This document shows positions 25,444 to 33,782 of a DNA stretch of 46,354 nt, piece by piece (position 1 is the stretch's first letter; each line of letters opens with the position of its first letter). The translations under genes were made by a program, and so were the position numbers. The notes under the pieces were generated by a model that searched no databases, was not told the DNA's origin, and saw only the letters and a program-made list of their open reading frames with translations. The stretch is from Beijerinckiaceae bacterium. GTDB lineage: Bacteria > Pseudomonadota > Alphaproteobacteria > Rhizobiales > Beijerinckiaceae. The stretch is taken from the NCBI GenBank assembly GCA_947453205.1, contig CANGFT010000031.1, positions 1-46,354 on the forward strand, read 5' to 3'.

Positions 25444-26331
25444 TTGGATCGGTTTCAGGCCTTGCAGATTTTCAGGACGGTGGTTGAGCAAGGCGGCTTC
25501 ACCGCCGCCGCCCGCAAGCTCAATATGTCCCCGTCCGCCGCCACAAAGAACATCTCCAGTCTCGAAGCCCATCTGGGCGTTCAATTGCTCAACCGTTCGA
25601 CGCGAAGCATCGCGCTGACAGATCATGGCCGGAAGTTTTATGAAGCTACCGTCGCCATTCTGTCGCGCCTTGACGAGGCGGAGTTGGATCTGCGTGAAGC
25701 CAATTCGCAGGCGCGTGGGCGGGTGCGCATCGTCATGCCGCCATCCTTCGGCCGCGTCACCTTCACCCCGGAATTGCCAGGATTCCTCGACGATAATCCC
25801 GGCATCACGCTGGATGTGCATTTCAGCGACACCCCGGTCGATATGATCAAGGAAGGGTTCGATCTCGCGGTGCGCTCGCGCGAACAGGAAGATTCCCAGC
25901 TCATTCAGCGCATCCTCCACCGTGGCCCCATGGTGACGGTCGCATCCCCCGATTATCTGGCGAAACATGGTGCGCCGCAGACGCCGCAGGATTTGTTGCG
26001 TCATCGCTGCATCACCGGGGTGTTCGGCTCGGATTGGCGTTTCCGTATGCCTGACGGCGCCGAGGAGCGCATTCAGATCCACAGCGCCGTCATTCTGCGC
26101 AGCGGTGATAATGTCCGAGAGGGGGCTGTGGCGGGCATAGGGCTCGCGCAGTCCACATGGTGGCTCTTTCGCAAGGATCTTGCGGAGGGGCGTCTTGTGC
26201 GCGTGCTCGAACCCTACGAACGTGACGCTGTTCCGATCTCGGTCTTTTATCCTGCCAAGCGCAATGTGCCGCGAAAGGTTTCGGTCGTCATCGACTTCCT
26301 GATCCGGATCAGCGGCGAGCGTCCGGCCTGA
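25444..26331 (+). CDS. LysR-type transcriptional regulator
   Basis: A 295-residue regulator of standard LysR architecture: winged helix-turn-helix at residues 4-62 (FRTVVEQGGFTAAARKLN, SPSAATKNISSLE, LLNRSTRSIALTDHG) and effector domain from about 90 (GRVRIVMPPSFGR). Wording such as FDLAVRSREQEDSQLIQR places it with the large DmlR/YafC-like branch. The start is TTG 25444 with GAGCGGGAA before it. It lies 28 bases after the ABC operon, so it may be the last gene of that transcript, or control the minus-strand NicC-like unit whose last gene it faces. Confidence 0.9.
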   Translation: MDRFQALQIFRTVVEQGGFTAAARKLNMSPSAATKNISSLEAHLGVQLLNRSTRSIALTDHGRKFYEATVAILSRLDEAELDLREANSQARGRVRIVMPPSFGRVTFTPELPGFLDDNPGITLDVHFSDTPVDMIKEGFDLAVRSREQEDSQLIQRILHRGPMVTVASPDYLAKHGAPQTPQDLLRHRCITGVFGSDWRFRMPDGAEERIQIHSAVILRSGDNVREGAVAGIGLAQSTWWLFRKDLAEGRLVRVLEPYERDAVPISVFYPAKRNVPRKVSVVIDFLIRISGERPA

Positions 26332-26337
26332 GCGGAT

Positions 26338-27336
26338 TCATTGCGGTTCGATCTTGTTGTCGCGCGCCACCTGCTCCCATGTCGCTGCCTCTCGCCGCAA
26401 CATGGCTGCTACCGTCTCGGGGGAGCCGCCGGTTGGGTCGAGCCCTAAGGCCTTGAATTTCTGGCGCACCTCCGGATCTTCATAGGCCTTGTTCACCGCC
26501 TCGTTGAGGCGCGCGACGATTGGCCTTGGCATATTGGGCGGGCCGACCAGCACACGCCAGGCGGTCAGGATGAATTCCTCGGGGTAGCCGAGTTCTCGGA
26601 AGGTCGGCACATCCGGTGCGTCCGGCGACCGCTCCGGCGAGCCGACGGCAAGAATCTTGAGCTTGCCGTCCCGGTACCAGGTGAGAAGCGATGCTATGGA
26701 GAGAATGGCGAAATCGACCTCGCCTTTCAGCAGCGCTTGCGTCGCGGGGCCGGCGCCCTCATAGGGCACATGCCTCAGCTGCGTTCCGCTATACTTCTCC
26801 AGAAGCAACACGGACATATGGTTGCCGCCCCCAATGCCAGTGCTGCTGTAGAAAGTCCCGCCCGGCCGAGCCTTTGCATAGGAGATCAGATCTTGCAGCG
26901 AGTTACCCGGAAAATCGCCACGTGCGGCGAGCACCAAGGGCTGGGCGCCGATTTCGATGATTGGCGTGAATTTCTTCGGATCATAGCCGAGGTTCTTGTT
27001 GGTGAGCGAATTGAAGACCATGGGGGAGGCGGGCGAGGTGAACAGCGTATAGCCGTCGGGCTTGGCGCGCATGACATGCGTTGCGCCGATCGCGCCATTG
27101 GCGCCGGGACGCAGATCGATCTGCAAAGTCTGGCCGAGGATGTCGCGAAATTTTGGCTGGAGTATGCGCATCTCGAATTCCATCGAACTGCCCGATGAGG
27201 AGCCGATCACAACGCTGATCGGCTTCGTGGGAAATCGTTCTTCCTGCGCGCGTAGCGGGGCGCTTTCCAGCACAAGGAAGGCCGTGAGCGCCGCGCGGCT
27301 CCATCGGGTCAGTCTCGGGGTCAGGCGAATCTTCAT
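26338..27336 (-). CDS. TctC/Bug-type periplasmic receptor paired with NicC-like monooxygenase
   Basis: A 332-residue receptor with signal peptide (MKIRLTPRLTRWSRAALTAFLVL, cleavage near LRAQ). The mature part has FPTKPISVVIGSSSGSSMEFEMR, IDLRPGANGAIGATHVMRAKPDGYTLF and YDPKKFTPI, all classic Bug/TctC signatures; of the receptors here this is the most canonical. ATG 27336 follows AGGGAAAG and is preferred over an in-frame ATG at 27360 that abuts the upstream stop. It is the second gene after the FAD monooxygenase, so its ligand is probably that enzyme's substrate or precursor. Confidence 0.88.
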   Translation of the reverse strand: MKIRLTPRLTRWSRAALTAFLVLESAPLRAQEERFPTKPISVVIGSSSGSSMEFEMRILQPKFRDILGQTLQIDLRPGANGAIGATHVMRAKPDGYTLFTSPASPMVFNSLTNKNLGYDPKKFTPIIEIGAQPLVLAARGDFPGNSLQDLISYAKARPGGTFYSSTGIGGGNHMSVLLLEKYSGTQLRHVPYEGAGPATQALLKGEVDFAILSIASLLTWYRDGKLKILAVGSPERSPDAPDVPTFRELGYPEEFILTAWRVLVGPPNMPRPIVARLNEAVNKAYEDPEVRQKFKALGLDPTGGSPETVAAMLRREAATWEQVARDNKIEPQ

Positions 27337-27360
27337 GCTCTTTCCCTGCTTTTCCTGCAT

Positions 27361-28488
27361 TCAAGCAAGCGGCGCCTGCCAGGCGTCATATCCATACACC
27401 CAGTTGAAATCGGTCTTGTCCCGCATCCAGGTGTTTTCCGCCGACCCCTGCTGTATCGCGCTGGCGCGAGGGTGGCGCGTGGCGACATAGCTTTGCAGCG
27501 AGGCTTCCAACCCACCCTCGCGCCGGGCGAGGCAGCGCGAGAGGATCACCGCGTCCTCAATGGCGCTCGCGGCGCCCTGCGCCATATAGGGCGTCATGGG
27601 GTGGCAGGCGTCGCCAAGGAGCACGACGCCGCCCTCGTGCCAGCGGGGCAGGGGATCGCGCACCACCACCGCCCATTTATGTACCTGTGGGCAGGCGTCC
27701 AGCACGCCGCGCACCGTGGGGTGAAAATCCCTATAGGCCTCGCGAAGGGCGCCGAGGTCTCCGACCGCGCTCCAGGACTCGAGGCTGAATTCCGGCTCCG
27801 GCGTGCTCGTGACAAAATAGACTTCGTCGCGGTTGCGGGTGATGTAATAGATCACGATATGGCGGTCCGGTCCCCACCACTTGCAACGCTCGTCAATCCT
27901 GAGGCCGCCCAGCAGACTTGCCGGAAATGTGGTTCGATAGGCGACGCGGCCCGTGAAGCGTGGCGCCTCTGCGCCCAGCATCTGCTCACGCACCACGGAA
28001 TGGACCCCATCTGCGGCCACCAGCAGATCAGCCTCGGCGCTTGACCCATCCTCGAAAGTCAGCTCGACGCGATCCCCATGCTGATCGTAGCGCAGGAGTC
28101 GTTTGCCGCGCTGGATGGTTTCAGGTTCAACCGCTGACAGCAGGATCGAATGGAGATCGCCGCGATGAAGGGTTATCAGCGGCGCGCCGCATTGTTCGGC
28201 GATGCGGCCCCCAAGCTCGACCTCGTTGGTCACGCGCCCGTCATCCGAGGCGCGGTTGAGGCCTTTTGAGGCCTGAAAGCCGATATCGCAGACCTGCTCC
28301 TCAAGGCCAAGGCCACGCAGGGCCTTCACGGCGTTGGGCGTCATCTGGATGCCGGCGCCGATCCGCGCGAAGGCGCGGGCCTGCTCATAGATCGTCACTT
28401 CGGCGCCGCTTTGGCGCAGCGCCGCCGCACAGGCGAGCCCGCCCATGCCAGCCCCGATGATTGCTACCCGTAGCGGCACAGACGCCAT
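27361..28488 (-). CDS. FAD-dependent monooxygenase, similar to 6-hydroxynicotinate 3-monooxygenase (NicC)
   Basis: A 375-residue flavin hydroxylase of the p-hydroxybenzoate hydroxylase class. FAD motifs are GAGMGG at 12-17, the DG motif at 160-161 and GDACHP at 292-297. Several stretches recall NicC, which decarboxylates and hydroxylates 6-hydroxynicotinate to 2,5-dihydroxypyridine: RIGAGI, CKWWGPDRHIVIYY with H210 and Y214, RDEVYFVT and WVYGYD near the C-terminus. The NicC active-site histidine after GAGI is glutamine here (Q48), so the substrate may differ; other decarboxylating hydroxylases such as salicylate hydroxylase are alternatives. ATG 28488 follows GGGAGGA at 9 bases. It heads a two-gene unit with a TctC-type receptor and is divergent from the CMD-like gene. 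Confidence 0.85.
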   Translation of the reverse strand: MASVPLRVAIIGAGMGGLACAAALRQSGAEVTIYEQARAFARIGAGIQMTPNAVKALRGLGLEEQVCDIGFQASKGLNRASDDGRVTNEVELGGRIAEQCGAPLITLHRGDLHSILLSAVEPETIQRGKRLLRYDQHGDRVELTFEDGSSAEADLLVAADGVHSVVREQMLGAEAPRFTGRVAYRTTFPASLLGGLRIDERCKWWGPDRHIVIYYITRNRDEVYFVTSTPEPEFSLESWSAVGDLGALREAYRDFHPTVRGVLDACPQVHKWAVVVRDPLPRWHEGGVVLLGDACHPMTPYMAQGAASAIEDAVILSRCLARREGGLEASLQSYVATRHPRASAIQQGSAENTWMRDKTDFNWVYGYDAWQAPLA

Positions 28489-28567
28489 CGCGGCCCATCC
28501 TCCCAAAATTCAGCTTTCATTCTGCGTGGCCGCTCCGCGCGCGACAAGGCGCAGGCAAGGGCAGGGC

Positions 28568-28604
28568 GGCGCTTAAGGGGAAAAACTGCTTTTCCCTTGG
28601 CGCC
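28568..28604. promoter_or_regulatory. long imperfect dyad in the divergent spacer, candidate operator
   Basis: The left arm GGCGC-TT-AAGGGG-AAAA (28568-28584) is mirrored by TTTT-CCC-TT-GGCGCC (28590-28604), about 14 pairs with two small indels around a 5-base centre. It lies midway between the divergent starts at 28488 and 28675. No gene ends here, so an operator or attenuator-like leader is more likely than a terminator. Confidence 0.4.
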
Positions 28605-28674
28605 GGATTGCGCCGATGCGCCCTCTTTGCCCGGCGGCGCGTCCGTGAAACAATCGCCCGAACAGGAGGAAGCC

Positions 28675-29223
28675 ATGTCGCGTCTGCATCTTCTCGAAAA
28701 GAGCGAGGTCGCCGCTGAATATCATGATATCTTTGGCGCGGGCATGAATGTCCACCGCCAGACCCTGCACAGTCCCCGCGTGGCCCGCTTGTCTCGTGAT
28801 CTCGGGCTCTATTTCCGTAATCTCAGCCGGCTGGATCTGCGCCTTCGCGAGCTCGCCATCCTGCAGGTCGCCTATTGCGCGCGCTCGCCCTATGAATATT
28901 CCCATCACATCAAGATCGCGCTCGATGCAGGCGTTGACCCCGCAGATCTATCCGCCATAGCGACGGAGACTCGCGGCGATGCGAGCCATCTCGACCCCTT
29001 CACCCGGGCTGCGCTCGCCGCCGCCCGCCAGATGGCGGATGGCGGAAGTGTGTCCGACGATCTATTCGCGACGCTCAAGCAAAGCCTCGATAGTGAAATG
29101 GTCGTGGATCTTCTTTTCCTCATCAGCTTCTATTGCGGCTTCGTGCGCTTCACAGGCGCTTTGGAGGTTCAGGTCGAGGCGAGCTATCTGCCCTATCTTG
29201 AGGCCTTTCCGTTGCCGACCTGA
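28675..29223 (+). CDS. carboxymuconolactone decarboxylase (CMD/AhpD-like) family protein
   Basis: A 182-residue all-helical protein. The CMD core is at about residues 55-85: LDLRLRELAILQVAYCARSPYEYSHHIKIALDAGV, with the E-x-x-x-H pattern of the family but serine-proline where AhpD-type peroxidases have CxxC, so a peroxidase role is unlikely and a decarboxylase or lactonase-like role more plausible. ATG 28675 follows AGGAGGA. It heads a unit with the TctC-type receptor 65 bases downstream and is divergent from the NicC-like gene, suggesting a shared aromatic-acid pathway. Confidence 0.82.
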   Translation: MSRLHLLEKSEVAAEYHDIFGAGMNVHRQTLHSPRVARLSRDLGLYFRNLSRLDLRLRELAILQVAYCARSPYEYSHHIKIALDAGVDPADLSAIATETRGDASHLDPFTRAALAAARQMADGGSVSDDLFATLKQSLDSEMVVDLLFLISFYCGFVRFTGALEVQVEASYLPYLEAFPLPT

Positions 29224-29288
29224 CGACTGCTTGCCCGTTTGACCTTCGCCATCGCCCGCGCGATGATGGAAAAAACGGGGAGGCGGCC

Positions 29289-30311
29289 ATGCGGTTTCTG
29301 ATCGCGGTTTTGGCGTTGATCTGGCTTGCGCCGGGTGGGGGCGCGCGGGCCGATCAGGTGGCGGATTTTTATCGGGGCAAGACGGTCAATGTCTGGGTCG
29401 GATATGGACCAGGCGGCGGTTATGACCTGTCTGCGCGCGTGTTGGCCCGTCACATGGGGCGGCATCTGCCGGGCGAGCCTACGTTGGTGGCGCGCAACAT
29501 GCCGGGTGCGGGGTCGCTAACGCTCGCCAACTGGCTTTACAATGTCGCTCCAAAAGAGGGGCTTGATTTCGGGATTTTCGGACGAACAGCGCCGATCGAT
29601 CCATTGCTCGGGACAAAGGGCGCCCAGTTTGACGCGTTGAAATTCACCTGGCTTGGCTCAACCTCCAATGAGGTCTCGACCTGCGTCGCCTGGCATGATG
29701 CGCCGGTGAAGAAGGCGGAGGATCTGTTCACCAGCGAGCTTACGGTCGGCGCGTCTGGCGCAGCCTCTCCTTCCGCTGTCTTTCCATATCTCTTCAATTC
29801 GCTGCTTGGCACGAAGCTGAAGGTCGTCAATGGGTATACGACGTCCGCCACCATTTTGACCGCTCTGGAGGCAGGCGAGCTCAATGGGTTCTGCGCCTGG
29901 GGCTGGGTGCCCATGAAGGCGATGCGCAGCGACTGGATTCGCGACAAGAAGTTCAATGTCCTGTTTCAGATCGGACTCGCCAAACATAGGGACCATCCCG
30001 AGACGCCTCTCGTTCTGGATCTCGCCAAAACGCAGGAGGATCGCATCCTGCTTGAAATGCTGGTGGCGCCTCAGGTTTTCGCGCGGCCCTTCGCAGCGCC
30101 GCCCGGCATCCCGCCTGACCGCGCGCAGGCCTTGCGCGAGGCCTTCAACAAGACGGTTCGTGATCCCGCGTTCATCGAAGAAGCCGAGCGCTTGATGCTT
30201 GAGCCGGACCTTGTGGATGCCGCCATGCTTGAGGACGTATTGCGAAAAATCTACGCTACGCCCAAGCCGATGTTGGAGCGCGCCAAGGCTGCCTTGGCGG
30301 CTGGCCAATAG
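29289..30311 (+). CDS. TctC/Bug-type periplasmic receptor paired with CMD-like protein
   Basis: A 340-residue receptor: signal peptide MRFLIAVLALIWLAPGGGARAD, then DFYRGKTVNVWVGYGPGGGYDLSARVLARH and PGEPTLVARNMPGAGS. The GGGYD-x-x-AR-x-x-ARH block recurs in the products at 32586 and 37323, marking a receptor sub-branch distinct from the canonical one at 26338. GGGGAGG precedes ATG 29289. Internal C residues (STCVAWHD, NGFCAWGW) could form a disulfide. No membrane partner nearby. Confidence 0.86.
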   Translation: MRFLIAVLALIWLAPGGGARADQVADFYRGKTVNVWVGYGPGGGYDLSARVLARHMGRHLPGEPTLVARNMPGAGSLTLANWLYNVAPKEGLDFGIFGRTAPIDPLLGTKGAQFDALKFTWLGSTSNEVSTCVAWHDAPVKKAEDLFTSELTVGASGAASPSAVFPYLFNSLLGTKLKVVNGYTTSATILTALEAGELNGFCAWGWVPMKAMRSDWIRDKKFNVLFQIGLAKHRDHPETPLVLDLAKTQEDRILLEMLVAPQVFARPFAAPPGIPPDRAQALREAFNKTVRDPAFIEEAERLMLEPDLVDAAMLEDVLRKIYATPKPMLERAKAALAAGQ

Positions 30312-30321
30312 GCGCGTCGCC

Positions 30322-31296
30322 TCATGTCGTGAGCGTCGAAGCCACAAAGAGCCGTTCAGGCGCATAGCATTCGCTGATCAGGCCTTGATCGTGCGAATAC
30401 TGGATGAAGCGCTCCAGATTGCTGCGGTTGGCGGCGAAACCGTTCTTCCAGGGATCGCCGAACGCCTCGCGCGAAGCTTCGTAGAGGTGACGGATCGCCG
30501 GCAGGCGCGCCCAGTTGGGGTCAGCGTAGTAATCGTCGCAGATGTCATGGGCCTGCGTGAACATGTCCATGAGGGCCGCAGGCAGGCTCGGGCATTCTTC
30601 GGCCAGAGCCGGCGTCATGGCCACGATATGCATGATCGGCCAGTAGCCGAGCTTGTCGAAATAGCGCCTCTCTTCGCCCTGCGTGTCGCGGAAAAGCCTG
30701 CGCGTCTTGACCTTGCCCTTCATCACGGAATGGGGGGGATGCGGCATGAAGATGGCGTCGATGTCGCCATTTTCGAGCAGCAGGCCAAGGTCGGCTCCCT
30801 TCGGCGCATAGTCAATGACGACACCCGGTTTGGGCGTGAATGTCACCTTCTCTGCGCTGGTGAGAAGCCATTTGATGTCCTCCCATGCGACGCCATATTC
30901 GAATTTCAGATCGCCTTTGGCGAGCAACGACAGGGTTGTCTGGAAAGATGACAGGCCAACCCTTCGCCCGATGAGATCGCTGGGCTTTTCGATGTCGCTG
31001 TCGGCGCGCACGAACATGCAGCTTTGCGAAAACAGCCGACGCGGAAAGATCGGGACGCCGATCAGCGGAACGCCCCTGTCGATGGCCATCAGAAAGGTCG
31101 ACATGGAGAACTCTGCGACGTCGAAGGCCTGATGATGGATCATCTGTTCGTGGCGGGCTGTGCCGTCGCGCAGCATGTCGGATTGGCCGACCTGCAAGGC
31201 TTTGTAAGTGAAGCCCTCAGGCGCCGTCACCGTCCCGTCGAAAAAAGGGAAATGCCGATCATAGCGATCCATCGCGATGGTGATGTCACGGGTCAT
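30322..31296 (-). CDS. 4,5-dihydroxyphthalate decarboxylase-like (receptor-fold) protein
   Basis: A 324-residue protein with no signal peptide, starting MTRDITIAMDRYDRHFPFFDGTV. Features of the Pht5/dihydroxyphthalate decarboxylase-like group include HHQAFDVAEFSMSTFLMAIDRG, FPRRLFSQSCMFVRADSDIEKPSDLIGRRVG and YWPIMHIVAM. It is a divergent homologue of the product at 20796-21773. GGAGG lies 5 bases before ATG 31296, only 23 bases after the ornithine-cyclodeaminase-family gene, so the two form an operon. Whether it is an enzyme or a cytoplasmic binding protein cannot be decided; family names rest on few biochemical studies. Confidence 0.78.
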   Translation of the reverse strand: MTRDITIAMDRYDRHFPFFDGTVTAPEGFTYKALQVGQSDMLRDGTARHEQMIHHQAFDVAEFSMSTFLMAIDRGVPLIGVPIFPRRLFSQSCMFVRADSDIEKPSDLIGRRVGLSSFQTTLSLLAKGDLKFEYGVAWEDIKWLLTSAEKVTFTPKPGVVIDYAPKGADLGLLLENGDIDAIFMPHPPHSVMKGKVKTRRLFRDTQGEERRYFDKLGYWPIMHIVAMTPALAEECPSLPAALMDMFTQAHDICDDYYADPNWARLPAIRHLYEASREAFGDPWKNGFAANRSNLERFIQYSHDQGLISECYAPERLFVASTLTT

Positions 31297-31319
31297 GGCG
31301 CCCTCCGTAAGTTTGTCGT

Positions 31320-32396
31320 TCAGGGATGCACGGTTTCGGTGAACCAGTCGGTCGGCAGGCCGATTCCGACATTCTGTTCCTTCGCGCGCTTGTAGATCAC
31401 CGAGCCAGCGGCGGCGAACTGATATCCGAGCCCCAGATTGTTCAGGAAACAGGTCACCTCGGCGTCATTGGCGCGCCCGACCGCGCGCCCCGAGATCAGT
31501 TCGGGCAGGGCAGGGTATGCCTTGAAGTCGATCTTGTTGGCGGCATTCCAGCCTGCGTCCTTGGTGTCTTCCCTGAAGTTGGCCCCCTTGGCGACGACAA
31601 GAATGGGCGAAGTGTCGTGCGTATGGACGGCGACCCTGTTTGCGGCGCGGATGGCGTCGGGCTCGATCTCCGGCTTCTTGATGGAGGACAGGTGCATTCC
31701 CGGCTCGATCCACCCTTGAAAAAAGATTGGATCAAGAGAGTTTGAACTGCACATCACGATGTCGGCTCCCGCGACGGCCTCTTCTGGCTGGCTCACAGAT
31801 GTGACGGGGATTTTCAGCAACTGCGTCATGCGTGCGCAGAAGGCCTCGCGGTTCTCTTCGTTGGGAGAGAAGCATTTGACGGTTTCGATCTTTCGCACCG
31901 CGCAGGCGGCGGTCAGTTGCGTCTCCGCCTGCCAGCCGCTGCCGAGGATGCCGATGCTGCGCGCGTTCTCCCGCGCCATATATTTGACGCCAAGGCCGTT
32001 GGTTGCGCCGACGCGCATGCGTTGCAGCACTCCATCAGGGAAGATCGCCAGCGGTTCGCCGTTATGGGTCGAGAAGAGGAGCACGAGGCCGACGTAGCGA
32101 TTGTTCGGCGCAGCCGGGATCTTCACGCGGCGGCGCGCATTGCCCACCAGCGGATTCGTGACAATGTCCGAATTGATCCGAATGGCGCCGACGCCGAGCG
32201 AGGGCACCACGCCGTCCATGGATTTGAGCCCATAGATCGCATCCTCGCCATAGGTGGTGGGTGTTATGCAATCGGAGCGCTGCCGGGAGATGCCGCGGCC
32301 CTCGGCCATGTCGAGATAGGCCTGCTCCAGCGCCTCGATGCAATCGGGCATGGTCAGCAGGCGTTCGACATCGTCATTGGAAAGGATCAAGGTCAT
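31320..32396 (-). CDS. ornithine cyclodeaminase/mu-crystallin family protein
   Basis: A 358-residue NAD(P)-binding protein. The Rossmann motif is GILGSGWQAETQL, preceded by the typical RVGATNGLGVKYMAREN segment, and followed by VKCFSPNEENREAF and GADIVMCSSNS. Members of this family include ornithine cyclodeaminase, alanine dehydrogenase and ketimine or imine reductases; substrate is not evident. ATG 32396 follows GGGGGAAAC; an in-frame start at 32489 would run through the divergent promoter region. It heads a two-gene unit with the dihydroxyphthalate-decarboxylase-like gene and is divergent from the UbiD-containing operon. Confidence 0.87.
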   Translation of the reverse strand: MTLILSNDDVERLLTMPDCIEALEQAYLDMAEGRGISRQRSDCITPTTYGEDAIYGLKSMDGVVPSLGVGAIRINSDIVTNPLVGNARRRVKIPAAPNNRYVGLVLLFSTHNGEPLAIFPDGVLQRMRVGATNGLGVKYMARENARSIGILGSGWQAETQLTAACAVRKIETVKCFSPNEENREAFCARMTQLLKIPVTSVSQPEEAVAGADIVMCSSNSLDPIFFQGWIEPGMHLSSIKKPEIEPDAIRAANRVAVHTHDTSPILVVAKGANFREDTKDAGWNAANKIDFKAYPALPELISGRAVGRANDAEVTCFLNNLGLGYQFAAAGSVIYKRAKEQNVGIGLPTDWFTETVHP

Positions 32397-32585
32397 GTCG
32401 TTTCCCCCGGCGCTTGATTGCTGCGCTTGTTTCCACGTTTCTAGCCTCTTCGCCCTCATAAGGAAAGCAAGCGGCGGGGTCGGCTTCATTCGCCAGTTGC
32501 AAAAATTCGGCGGTCGGCGGAAAAGTCTTTCCTCGTCCCGGCGTGGCGCGCGTGAGCGCCCGCAGAAGGTCTAAGGGGTAGTGCA
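32397..32585. promoter_or_regulatory. divergent promoter region between ornithine-cyclodeaminase-family and UbiD operons
   Basis: A 189-base spacer that must carry promoters in both directions. An AT-rich patch TTGCAAAAATTCGG (32498-32511) stands out and resembles TTTTGCAAAATTC at 44646-44658 in another divergent spacer. No convincing -35/-10 pair was identified. Confidence 0.35.
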
Positions 32586-33677
32586 GTGGCGCAGGCATCA
32601 GGTCGAAAGCTCCGGGGTTGGATCGTGGCGGGGGCGGGTCTCGCCGCCTGCATTCCCGTTGGACTTTGCTTCGCCCAGGATGCGGCGGGCGAGAGCGCCG
32701 AAGCCGCCTTCAAGGGGAAGAGCATCAACTTCATCGTGGCCTTGGCGGCGGGCGGGGGCTATGACCAGTATGCGCGCACGCTGGCTCGCCATCTGGAGCG
32801 CCATATTCCCGGCAATCCCAATATCGTCGTGCAGAACATGACCGGCGCGGCCGGCATGCGCGCCACAAACTGGCTCTATAATGCAGCCCCGAAGGACGGT
32901 TTGACCATCGGCATCACCCAGCGGTCCGTGCTCGTCGAGCCGCTGCTGGGAACCAAGGAAGCGCGCTTCGACCCGACGAAATTCTCGTGGCTCGCCAGCC
33001 TCAATGACGAGGCTTTCATCGCCGTGACATGGAAGGACCGGGGCATCGACAGCATCAGGGATGCGCAGTCGAAGGAGTTCGCCGTCGCCGCTGACGGTCC
33101 CGCATCCGACGATTATATCTGGCCCGCCGTCCTCAATGCGACCATCGGCACGAAATTCAAGATCGTTTCGGGTTACACGGGCAAGGCGGAAGAGCGCCTG
33201 TCCGTGCGCCGGGGCGAGACCGTGGGTCTGATCGGCTGGAGCTGGGCGGCTCTGCAGACGCAGGAATGGGACGACTACAAAGCGGGCAACTGGCGCATCA
33301 TCGCGCATCTGGGCAAGGGCAAGCATCCCGAATTCGACGCTCCCTCCATTTACGATTTCGCCACAACCCCCGAGGCGCGTGAAACCTTTGAGTTTCTTGA
33401 CGCGACCCTGTCGCTCGGGCGTCCCGTCTTCGCCCCTCCCGGCATCCCCAAGGACAAGGAGGCTGTTCTGCGCGCCGCCTTTACCGCCGCCCTCAAGGAT
33501 CCTGCCTTCCTCGCCGAGGCCCAGAAGCAGAAGCTGGACATCAGCCCGGCGTCCGGCGAGGAGCTTGCGGAGCGTGTGGAGCGTCTCTACCGCACGCCGG
33601 CCGCAGTGGTCGAGCGCACACAGGCGGTCCGCAAACAGGCGATGGGCGTGGGCGCCGGGGGCCCGGGGACGCCCTGA
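32586..33677 (+). CDS. TctC/Bug-type periplasmic receptor, first gene of the UbiD operon
   Basis: A 363-residue receptor with a signal peptide (AGAGLAACIPVGLCFAQ) followed by AFKGKSINFIVALAAGGGYDQYARTLARH, PGNPNIVVQNMTGAAG. It is closely related in pattern to the products at 29289 and 37323. Start is GTG 32586 with AAGGGG 7 bases upstream. The C-terminus carries a Gly/Pro-rich tail (VGAGGPGTP). It is followed after 105 bases by the TauD-like gene. Confidence 0.86.
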   Translation: MAQASGRKLRGWIVAGAGLAACIPVGLCFAQDAAGESAEAAFKGKSINFIVALAAGGGYDQYARTLARHLERHIPGNPNIVVQNMTGAAGMRATNWLYNAAPKDGLTIGITQRSVLVEPLLGTKEARFDPTKFSWLASLNDEAFIAVTWKDRGIDSIRDAQSKEFAVAADGPASDDYIWPAVLNATIGTKFKIVSGYTGKAEERLSVRRGETVGLIGWSWAALQTQEWDDYKAGNWRIIAHLGKGKHPEFDAPSIYDFATTPEARETFEFLDATLSLGRPVFAPPGIPKDKEAVLRAAFTAALKDPAFLAEAQKQKLDISPASGEELAERVERLYRTPAAVVERTQAVRKQAMGVGAGGPGTP

Positions 33678-33782
33678 TGGGGGCCACGTCGATCAAGTTT
33701 TCGTACTCGGCTTGACGCGGAGGCGGCAATCAAGCAATCCTACATCTTAGCCATCGAAGTTTTAGAAGAAAGGCTCAGCCAC

